Of a DNA stretch of 64,000 nucleotides, positions 23,901 through 34,400 are shown one piece after another. The notes below the pieces were generated by a model, which saw only the letters and a list, made by a program, of their open reading frames with translations, was not told the DNA's origin and ran no database searches. The stretch's first letter is position 1. Every line of letters starts with the position of its first letter. The position numbers were made by a program, and so were the translations under genes. Source of the stretch: Bryopsis sp. KO-2023 (Eukaryota; Chlorophyta; Ulvophyceae; Bryopsidales; Bryopsidaceae); contig BSYQ01000003.1 in NCBI GenBank assembly GCA_030272585.1, positions 1,550,001 through 1,614,000 on the forward strand, read 5' to 3'.

Positions 23901-26346
23901 AAAAGGCCAGACAGACACGTTGGGGTTCTTTTCCTCCCCAACACCTTGCTTTTCTTTTCTCAACATACCTGGCTCAACCGAGTGATATTTCTCGCCGCTG
24001 AATCCAGCGTCCTCTGTCTCAAATTCACGCTGAGCGATTCTATGCAAACGTTATCTATGTTGTGTGCTTCGTCAAACACTACGATGCATTCCTTTTCCAG
24101 TTCTTTGGACACCATGGCAGACACTTTTGGATCGATCATGTATTGATAGTTGTATACCACCACGTTGGCGAAAGCCATCATGTGTCTGGCCAAGAAATAA
24201 GGGCACCAGCCTTTTTTCCGTCCGAACATGCGGAGATCATGCAATGTGTAAGCACCTGAGGGGGACGACAGACCGTGAGTTGAGAAAAAAAAAATCGCTC
24301 CGAAAATACACACAAAAAAAAGAGAATGATTACTAACTGGGCTGATTATCTGTTTGTGTTTTTCTGGAAATGAAATCCACCGATTAATGAACAAGGCTTG
24401 GAAAAAAAAAGTTGTTTATTCATACATTTTTTTCTTTTTTCTTTTTTTTGGGGGGGGGTCTTTTTGAAATTTAGATTGATAGATTCAATCTCCTTAACTA
24501 GATATTGAAAAGTATACATCAAATTGGATTGATTGATTGATTTTTGACAATTTCGCTAAAAAGCAAATTGTAGTTGCTTTTTTTCTTGACCTGGGGGCAT
24601 CAAGGCTTCGGCCCCTGCTTTGTCATGCTCTTCGAAAAAACTGCAAACAGGGACGTCTTCATTAACGCTGTGCTTTTCTCTAACCCAACTTGCCGTGAGC
24701 TCCCGACACTTGGCATCCACACCCTCCCTGGATGCCCCCTCTGCAAAAATCTTGTTACATAAATATGCAACATATTTGAACGCAGTCGCAGTGTTTTTTT
24801 TTCAATTTTTGACTTGTGGGAGGAAGCAGGCTGAATTCATTTTGTTCGGCAACAAGTTTTCGATTTGTTTTTTGGGGGGGGTGGAGGCTAGCACCCCATG
24901 GACAAATCCTGACTAATAAACAGCATTGAGATGCTTTAGCGATTGTTTATTAATTAGTTATGGTCAGATTTCCCAGAGGACTAATCAAGTGACAAAAACC
25001 ACACTCCTGAGCACCAGCACTGTTCATCCCCTCGAAAAAAAAAAGAATTGCCCCCAGAAAAATACAGGTTTTTCACATATTTTGATTGTTCGAGTAGATT
25101 TAGGCCGTGCCTGACACTTCTGGATGTATGCACAAATTTTTTCGTGAGCTCAATCCGAGTGCTAGAATTTCTGGCGGCTTCGATCCAAGGTATTTATCCC
25201 GATATGCTATTAACTCTCTCAATTCAGCCAGCACCTGTAATTTCCAAAACAGCAAGAAAAGCAAGAAAAAAAAAATGAAGCCCAATAAAACAAAAAAGAA
25301 AAACACATGCTTCCATTACTACTCCATGCCAAGCACTAAAGCCCTTCGATTTTTCTTTCGCAATGAACATATTTTTTTCTGATAAAAAATTGGTGGTGGA
25401 TTTTCGGCTTTCCTGAAACACAATGTTTTTGATTGATCCTGAAAACAGATGCAATCATGAAGAAAAGGCATGGAGTAGCTGTGGTCTTTTTTTTCAAAAC
25501 CTACTGCAAAAACACATCTCATTTTCCAAGAGAGATGTACAAATCTGTGTGCTTCACAACGGATCCACGGTGATTTAAAAAAAAGAAAAGGAAATACCTT
25601 TTCCATTTCTGGGACTGTGCGACTGCAGTAGATCAGTTTTCCGACTTCAGGATGTGCCAATTGATAGGACGTAATTAAACTGAGCAACGTGATTGTTTTG
25701 CCAGTTCCAGTAGGCATCTAAATAGAGCACACACACACATTCACATTGTTTTCTATTAGTTTCATTGACTCTTCTACATGCTCATTCTTTTTGCCAACAA
25801 AAATAAAAATACAATTCTTTTTGCTTCTGGCTGAAATTGAATTATTCACAACGACTAGAGAAGCTTGAAGGATCTTTTTCTTCTGACTTGGATGAAAGAT
25901 TAAAAAAATATATATATATAAAAAAAAGATCAGTCAGCGTTCCTGAATCAACGAAAGAAACTACCAAAACTAAAGCATGAAATTTTGCATGACTAAAAAC
26001 TGACACATTTCTAGATGTAAAAAAGGCTGGATTGGAAAGAGAACAAGAAAGATTCGAAAAGCGAAATAACCGTCAAAAGTCGTCAGTTAAAAAAACTTGA
26101 CAGTCCACCCTTCAGCGACAACGCGACGCACCGACACTCTTTGAACGTTTCGACTTTCGAATTCTATTCTCTTCTCTATTCGCCAGCGTCGTATCCGGAT
26201 CGGGTTGATCCCCAGCTACCCACCTCCAACAGGCAATGCCCCTTGGCGTCCAGCGACTGCTTGAGCGACACCATGTATTTATATTGCTCGGGATAGATAA
26301 ACTCATAAGGGAAATACACGGGCAAGTCATCCAGTAAGAACTTCAT
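20993..26346 (-). CDS. XPD: TFIIH helicase subunit XPD/ERCC2
   Basis: 5'-3' DNA helicase with an iron-sulfur cluster; part of TFIIH in nucleotide excision repair and transcription initiation. Ten exons, in order: 26346-26224, 25717-25598, 25234-25118, 24738-24591, 24255-23969, 23669-23347, 23111-22721, 22342-22136, 21851-21545, 21216-20993; 748 residues (human 760). It starts [20 protein letters not shown], very close to other XPDs. Walker A is PTGTGKT at 43-49; the four cluster cysteines are C116, C131, C152 and C187 (human 116, 134, 155, 190); DEAH is at 231-234. Helicase domain 2 keeps [13 protein letters not shown] and the QCVGRVIR motif VI. All exon phases fit. The exon 9 donor was placed after TAT-G because this gives [11 protein letters not shown] without an extra residue. 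It shares a 238-base promoter interval with NOG1. Confidence 0.97.
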
Positions 26347-26584
26347 TTCGTTTGCTGTTGGGGTGGCGACTTTCAACGAGATGTGTTTTCCGCCCCACTG
26401 TTTTAAAAAAAGAACTCGTACGACATTCAGAATCGTACACTGCGCCGCAGTGAGCGTCATAAAAAACGTTTCCTGCACTTTTTGGACCTCTTTTACTCTA
26501 CTGGGTGGCGCGACTGGCGGCGAAGCAAAGCAGGGAACGAAGGAGTCGTTGGAAAACTAGAGAGGGAATCGGCCTGCCGCCAAA
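26347..26584. promoter_or_regulatory. Short bidirectional promoter interval between XPD and NOG1
   Basis: Only 238 bases separate the two divergent start codons, so both 5' UTRs and both promoters must fit here. The interval is GC-balanced compared with the AT-rich introns, with no TATA box near either start. Housekeeping genes arranged head to head are often co-expressed; co-regulation here is inference. Confidence 0.6.
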
Positions 26585-29500
26585 ATGTCGCTCTACAATT
26601 TCAAACAGATCAGGGTGGTGCCCCCTGCCCAAGAGTTCATAGACGCTGTTCTTTCGCGAACTCAGCGACAGACCCCCACGGTTTGCCACAAGCGATGGAA
26701 AGTAACGAGAATTCGCCAGTTCTACATGCGCAAAGTGAAGCACACCCAGACCACGTGGCACGAAGCTCTGTCGAAAATTTTGGAGGATTTCCCAAAAGTC
26801 GACGATATACACCCCTTCTATGCGGACCTGTTGAACGTGCTGTACGACAGGGATCACTACAAGCTCGCTCTGGGGCAGCTCAACGTCGCAAGAAACCTCA
26901 TCGATAGGATTGGCCAAGGTCAGTATATATGACTGCGAAGTGCTGCAAAAACAATCACCTTGTTTTATCTTCTTTTTTATTTTCACAGCATTTTTTTCTT
27001 CTTTTTCTTGCTTTTTTTGTTTTTGGAAGAGGAGTGTAAATGGTGGGAAATGATCGAACAGAAATTGACAAAAAAAAATAGGACAGGAAAAAAAACACTG
27101 TACTGACTGTGGCTTCTGCAATGTCAGATTACGTTCGTTTGCTGAAGTATGGAGATTCACAGTACCGGTGCAAGCAATTGAAAAGGGCTGCGCTGGTGAG
27201 GGCAGATTTTTTTTCAATCAGTAGAGCTGTCTCCCATTTACAAGATCTCTGATCTCTACATCAAGATTGTTGTTGAGATTCACACATTAAGGAAAATGAA
27301 CTTGTCTTTTTTCCAATCTTCTGGTCGGAAGATCTTCACATTTTCCTTCAACAACAGTTTTGGAAAAAAAAGAGAATGAGTGAGTGTAACCCACGAGATT
27401 TTTTTTTTGTTTGGTTCGAATCTTCTGTTGAATAGAGTACTTTGTGGTTGATTGCCTCTTTTTTTTTCCTTTCAACTTTTTCTTTCCTATATTTCTTTTT
27501 CTTATTTACTTTTTGAATCAAATTTGCCAATTCCTTTCGGGGACTAGACTATTTCGTTGTGGAAAATTTTTTCGTGGGCATATCTGTTGAAACAGGATTG
27601 GAGTGGGTGTAGGGTCGAATGGCAACCATTATGAGGAAGCAAGGTCCAAGCACCAAATACTTGGAGCAGGTCCGCCAGCACATGTCTCGATTGCCTTCCA
27701 TCGACCCCAACACCAGAACTCTGCTGATGTGTGGATACCCCAACGTCGGCAAAAGCAGTTTCATGAACACAGTCACCAGGGCAGACGTCGAGGTGGAGCC
27801 CTACGCTTTCACCACCAAATCGCTCTATGTCGGTCATATGGACTACAAGTATTTGAGGTGGCAAGTGATCGACACGCCCGGATTGCTGGACAGACCCCTG
27901 GAAGATCGAAACACCATCGAAATGCAGGTAAGCCTTTCTGAAAATGAAATCCGGCAAATCTAGTATCGATTACCTGCTTCCTTTTCTGAAAGTTTCATAT
28001 ACGCATCACCAAAGGATCTCTCTTGTGAGTTATCTGGTTTTGGCGTTTTGGTTGATGTGAAGACGATTGCTTTGAAATCAACCAGATGTTGCTTTTTTTT
28101 ATGTATCTTTTGGCTCTTATGAACGGTTCACCATTCATAAAAATGCTTCGGGGCTTTGCATATTTTCTGAACGATGCTCCAGATTTGTTTGCTGTTCTCC
28201 TACCGATATTTTTGAAATGCTTAGTCATCAGGTTCGATTCTACAACCCCATGCTGGTCCATGTTGATCATTTGCACCATCAATAAGACTACAAATCTCGA
28301 TGGAGTGCGTTTGAAAAATAAATTTCGAGGGTGTTAGCGTGTTTCTTATGTTTCCTGACAGAGCATCACAGCCCTGGCTCATTTGAGGGCGGCTGTGCTG
28401 TACATCGTGGATATTTCGGAGCAATGCGGGCATACGATTGCGGAGCAAGCAGCCCTGTTCAAATCTGTGAAGCCCCTGTTTGCAAACAAGCCGGTGATGA
28501 TTGTGTGCAACAAAACCGATGCCAGAAAAATGGAGGACCTCAGTCCCGATGAAATGGAGATTCTAAAAAAATTGGAAAATGAGGCGATGGAGCTGGGATC
28601 TGGAGGTATGAGATGGCTAGACTTTTCCTTTTTTGTTCTCGATTATTTTTTGTTATTATTATATTTTTATTTTGTTTGTTGGGGGGGATATCAAAAGCAC
28701 CGCAGAGAAAAGAAGTGGCCGTAGGATTGTTTTCTGTTGATTTCTGCACACAACAAAAAATGGTTTTCTTCAAAACCTGCAACGGAGGCCGTCCCTTCAT
28801 CCAGGACCCCCCAGGATGAATGATTTAGGCCTTGTGAAAAAAGATCAAGTTGTACGGATCATGTGGGTGGCTTGTATGTGAAAGGAAAATAATCTCTGAA
28901 TTATGTGGGCAGAAATGATAACAGCTTTTGCTTGGCTGATTTCCCTGATGAGCTGATTTCCTCTTATCTCGCACAACTGATTGGGATCTAAACCTGTGGT
29001 GGCCTCGCCAAGGATCAGCACAGCAGGGTCCATTCTTATATTTTTATTCTTGATTTCTCACTTTGGGGCTTTTTCCCTTTTTGGGGGGGAAATTCTTGTG
29101 GTGACAGGCATTTATGCAGAAGATAATGCAAAGGATTTGGAGTGCCTGTTCACCATGAGCACCTTGACGGAAGACAACGTGATGCCGGTCAGAAACACCG
29201 CGTGCGAAAGGCTGTTGAACGTCCGAGTGGAAACCAAAATGCAGGGAAAACGAATCAACAACATCCTGAACAGGATCCACGTGGCCATGCCAAAGAATGC
29301 AAACCCTGAAAGGAAACCCTGCATCCCAGAAGGGGTCGCTGAGGCAAGGGCCAAGCGAGATGCCGGTGAAAAAATGGAAACCGAGAAGGATTTGGAGGAG
29401 AAATTCGGCGGGGCGGGGGTGTACTCGTCCGATGAGAGGAAAACGTATCTGCTGGACGATGAGACGTGGAAGTATGATATCATGCCAGAAATCTGGGATG

Positions 29501-31083
29501 GCCACAATGTCATGGATTTCATCGATCCAGATATCAACGCCAAATTGGCGGAGCTGGAGCTGGAGGAGGAGGAACTGGAGGTGGGCTCAACGGAAAGAGA
29601 GTTGACCGAGTTATATACATCTTGGGCATCTCGTATTACCACCAGCATCGATGCTTCCAAATTTAGTGAAACGGTTTACCGTTTCCTGACACAAACGAAA
29701 TCTTTTTCCAATCACTTTCGAGCGTTGAGCCAATGATTTCCTTCCCCCCTCCCTCTGCCTCTGAATATATGAAATATTTATATTAGGGGGCGACACTGTT
29801 TTGAGTTTAGTTTTCAGACAAGGGTTGACCCCCCCCCCCCCACTTTTTCCCGGATCAAGAGGTCACAGAGAGGACTACAGCTCGAAAGCATTGCCCCTTT
29901 ATTATTATTTTCATATATTTTTTTTAAATGAGATCCCAGCAAACAAGTCATCCTAAGCCTCCCGATGTTTTTTATATGTTTAGTTTTGCGCATCTCATCA
30001 CCACAGCACAAAATCACCAGGGAGATTCTCATAAGGTTGAATTGCTCGTCCTCTTTGATTGATTTTTTCCCTGTTCGCTACACAGGCAAAGGCAGAGGCC
30101 GCCGGTTTGGACATGCTGGAAGAGGAGGAGGAGGAGCTCACCCCTGAAGAGAGGTTGCTTCTCAGCGACATCAGAAAGAGGAAAAAATTGGTCATCAATA
30201 GGCATCAGAGAGAAAAGGACGTCCGGTCCAACTACCCCACCGTTGCGCGCGGGCGAAACCTGGATGGCTCCGTCAATCTTACCAACATGCAGGAACAGCT
30301 GGAGAGATTGGGGATGGATCCTTCCAAAGCACTGGACAGAATCAAGGCTGAATCGAGAGGGAGGTCAAGGTCCAGAAAGAAGAGAACGGCAGATGCCATG
30401 GAGGTACTGAGGAGTTGTGCTTTTTGGGGGGCTGGACGATTTCACATAGAACCCGCGAAAACTTCACCGTCTGTTTTTTTCGCTAGACTATTTCACATTC
30501 AACGCGCAAAAAACTTGCTGTGCAGATTGGTCTGCTCGAAAAAGCAGATCACAACAGCTTTTGAAAAAAGTGAACTTGGGTGGTTGGATTACCCGGAAAA
30601 TTTTACATACTTGGGTATGGCAGAAGCCACCATTATTCTTAATTTTTTTTCTCTCAAAAACAAGCCCTGAATGTGCTGATAAATGCCACATTTTGACACG
30701 GGTTGATTAGTAAAATATGGTGTGCTAATTATTTGATGGAAACTTCTGGAGCCAAAAAACCTTGGGAAGATTTTGCTTCATTGCATTACTGGACTGTATT
30801 GCAGGTCGACGATGGAGAGGACCAGCCCCCTAAGAAGAGAATTCATAGCTCCAGGAGTCGGTCGATGTCCCGTGGGCGGTCTCTGTCTTTGGCCAAGCCA
30901 AAGGCTGGTTCTGGTGTGAAGGATTCAGCTCAATTGAACAAGGCTGTCAAAATGGGAGATGTTGCACAGCAGCTCAGAAACAAGGATGCCAAGAAGGGAG
31001 AAGCTGATAGGCACATACCCAATTTCAAGCCGAAGCATTTGTTTACAGGGAAAAGGGGGATCGGAAAGACTCAGAGGCGGTAG
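26585..31083 (+). CDS. NOG1: Nucleolar GTP-binding protein 1 (60S ribosome assembly GTPase)
   Basis: OBG-family GTPase required for maturation of pre-60S ribosomal particles in the nucleolus. Seven exons: 26585-26918, 27128-27195, 27613-27927, 28362-28605, 29108-29580, 30086-30403, 30805-31083; 676 residues, close to other NOG1s. The N-terminal domain starts [21 protein letters not shown] motifs: G1 GYPNVGKS (175-182), G3 DTPG (221-224), G4 NKTD (289-292). Downstream blocks are [17 protein letters not shown], an acidic stretch ending exon 5, a basic RSRSRKKR segment and the conserved end [20 protein letters not shown]. It is divergent from XPD. Intron 4 (28606-29107) contains an antisense remnant of an ABC transporter gene. 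Exon 6 and 7 carry Ser/Arg-rich repeats like those of animal NOG1. Confidence 0.97.
28884..29033 (-). pseudogene. Remnant of a bacterial-type ABC transporter ATPase (Walker B to H-loop)
   Basis: On the minus strand inside NOG1 intron 4 a 50-codon open segment reads [20 protein letters not shown] followed by [20 protein letters not shown] and SAHI. This matches the Walker B / D-loop / H-loop part of ABC ATPases; the DPNQL.EIR...LI.EI wording is like bacterial GldA-type subunits. Walker B is damaged (DEP has become GEA) and an extra GNQ sits in the following helix. The D-loop (GLDP) and H-loop His remain. No Walker A or signature motif is found nearby and the flanks are non-coding, so it is a fragment. 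It may be an old transfer or the leftover of a former gene. Confidence 0.65.
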
Positions 31084-31490
31084 TCAGATTTTTTTCTGTG
31101 GGGGTGTGTGGGGTGCGTCCGTCTGTGTACACTTGGGGCTGGGTTTATTGGATGTTTGTAATTGATGAGGGAGATACGTGGATTGTCAACTGTTCGTGCC
31201 TGGCCCCCTCCGCCTCCTTCCGCTCTGCTTAATAATATTAAGAAGCCCTGGGTCAGACAACAAACCCAGCGCCCGAAATTACCAGTCTACCACCCTAACA
31301 CCCACCAGCATCAACAAGGCTGCGAAATGTGCAGGAGGTTCTTTTTGACCTCGTCAAACCATCGGCCAACTGAACAGCCCACGTGACGGCTCGTTGTTGG
31401 GAGGTGGTGTGGATTGTGTTAGTAATGAGGCAGCCCCCCCAGCCCGCCAAGATGGGTGCACTGATACCAAGTACTGACTCTATGTGAGCT
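31084..31490. other. Spacer between NOG1 and LRR-cyclase gene
   Basis: About 400 bases with GC-balanced sequence and no supported exon. It must contain the NOG1 3' UTR and the promoter of the receptor gene. No TATA box stands out near 31491. Confidence 0.5.
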
Positions 31491-34400
31491 ATGATGAAAG
31501 TCGCATGGGTCCTGGTTGCATTCTCAGTCGGTGCGTTTTTCGTCACTCTTGGGCAAGCGGCGCTCACGTTTGACCCGACCAATGGAAAGCAGTTCAACAA
31601 CAGCGGAGATGGATTCACTGGACCGCAGAGAGATTGCGACTTACAATGTCAGCGCGACCAGAGACTCGCGCTGGCGAGGCTGTTCGAAGCTACGAATGGA
31701 CAACATTGGCAATACAATCAGGGGTGGGTGGACGGAGACGTCACTTCCCATTGCGGCTGGTATGGAGTGCATTGCTGCACGGATGAAAACACGATTGTCA
31801 TCAAATACATCACGGTGGAAGGCTGGACGGTGACGTATGGAAACAGCGCGGAGAGCTTCGGGCAATACTGTCCCGTTACTCGGGGAGTGGCGGCGTTGAC
31901 GCTTTCGCTCAATAACCTCACGGGGACATTGCCCTACGACGTTTTCACCTACTTCACGGAGAGTCTCCAGTATTTGGATTTCCATGGAAATGGTATCAGA
32001 GGGGAGATTCCCTACTCGATTGGGGGGCTCACAGCCTTGAAGGAGCTATCGCTGAACAGCAACATGTTTCATGGGTCCATTCCGCCTTCGATTGGGCAGC
32101 TTCACGAGCTGATAGCGTTGAACCTGGCCGTGAACCAGTTGTCGGGAATACTGCCAGTGTCGCTGGGGGAGCTGAAGGATGTGCGTTGGATGATTCTCAA
32201 CGACAATTTTCTGACGGGCCCGGTTCCATTCTTCGTGTTTGGAGTGAGGTCGCTCAAGGTCATAAATCTCACCAACAACAAACTCTCTGGGAACATAACG
32301 GACGTTCGGTTGGCGTTTGTGGACATCGAAATCCCATATTTGCTGAGTGGGTTCAACATCGAGGAGTTGAAAATGCGGAACAATGAGATAGAGGGCACCA
32401 TACCCTCCACAATCACATCGCTGCCACTGACGGTCATGGATTTGGGGGGCAACAAGTTCTCAGGGCAAATTCCTTTAACTATTGCGAGGTCGCCATTTCT
32501 TCGAACGCTGCTGCTGGACAACAATCGACTCTCAGGGCCGATTCCAGACTATATTTCAAAATGGAATCTGGAAAACCTCGATGTCAGCAACAATTATCTA
32601 ACGGGAACCGTGCCAGATGGGTTGGCCATCAGAACGTTGAGAAGCTTGAATCTAGCGAACAACAGTCTGTCTGGGCCGCTACCCGATGCTTTTCAGAGCA
32701 TGGACAGGTTGTATTCTCTGGACATCAGTTCAAACGGGGACATGATGCACAAGACGTTGAACTCACGGGAAGAACGACTGCCAGAGTACTTGGAATTCAA
32801 CAAACTGGGACAGTTTCCACAAGTCGACAGTTACGGTCGTTCACGAAAAATGAACTGCCCACAGCCAATGGGGAATCAATACTTTTTCTCATCTACCCAA
32901 GACGAATCGTTCCAAAAGGTCGAGATCAGTCCAGAATACTATGGATTTCAAGGGTGCGACTGCGCTGATCAGAAGGTTTTTAAGCGGGTGGAGGTGGTCG
33001 AGGACGGCGTGACAGTGAGCTTGACTTGCATCAGAAAGAATGAAGAGGGGGATGCAACACCATGGAGTCTGATCATTACTCCGATTGTGCTGATTGGCAT
33101 CATGACGCCTCTGGCGTTGTGGACGTGGTTCAGATACAGAGTTACTCTGGCGAGGATACAGATGACTCTGATCAAGAGAAAAGGGCCTCCAGGAACAGAT
33201 CGTGAAGTTACGCTCGTTCTCACGGATGTGGAGGGCTCAACAGAGCTCTGGGAATGGGATACAGAGATTATGGCGGAGGCCATTGATACGCATGATAGAG
33301 TGATGCGCTCCCAGCTGGCGAAGTTTTTTGGATATGAGATCACGACGGAAGGGGATGCTTTTCTGGTTGCTTTCCATGAGCCAACGGATGCTTTGGCGTG
33401 GTGCCTCTCGTTGCAATACACGCTCCTTGGGGCGCCCTGGCCTGTGGAACTCATGAAACACAAGAAAGCAGCCATCGAAACCCGACAAACATTGGAGAGT
33501 GCATTTCTACACAAATACGAGAGCGGGGGGATTAAGGCATACGACCCTGATGATCATCGACCTCCTTTTCCTCTCACTGCGAATGAGTCGGCACTTCTGG
33601 CAAAGCTGGAGCAATCAGCAGAAGACCATCAAACGTTGATCGCTGGCCTGAGAGGTCTGGGTGTTTATTTCCGGGGCCTGAGGGTTCGAATGGGTATTGC
33701 CACTGGGGTGCCTGAGAGCATGCGGATTCACAAAATGACGATGAGGTCTGAGTATTTTGGGGATGTCGTTCGGAGAGCGCAGGCGGTGTCTGACACCCCC
33801 CATGGAGGACAAGTGCTGATGGATCAGGAAACCTTTGCAATTGTGAACAGCAGGCTGGATGAATTGGGGGCGATGGTGAACGAGGCAATCTTGAGCAGTA
33901 AGGGACTCGCTGAACGGAAAAGGAAGAGTTGGTTGCGGCGGCTGTTCGGAACAAGGGATAAATCGAAGGTTGCGTGTGACGTCATACCAGACGAATCTGA
34001 AGTTGGGATGGACGACACTGGGGAGGGGTACGGTACACAAGGGCTGGAAGCTGAGGGGAGTGGCACAAGTCGATTCGGCACCCAAGGAACCAACAAGGAT
34101 ACCGCGATCGAGTCGAAGGAAAATGATTCATCTTCTGGCTCGAAGAGCAAGAAAAGGAACAAAGGATGGAGGCGGATGTCCACTGCGTCGGCCGTAACGG
34201 TCATCGATATGGGGGTGCACAAGTTGAAAGGAATAACACAACCCAACAATTTGATACAAGTGGTCATACCTGGCTTGGAAGAGAGGGCGAGGTTCTTTCC
34301 ACCATTGGATTCTGAAACCCAAATGTCACCTGGATATTTCGACGCGCCAGCAACCAAACTGACGCCGCTGGACGGTTCCAGGCCGAGCGGAAACCTTGGG

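Noticed and set aside
29044..29660. Minus-strand frames of 153 and 182 codons
   Set aside because: Mirror images of NOG1 exon 5; the Ser-rich run is the complement of its Glu-rich stretch.
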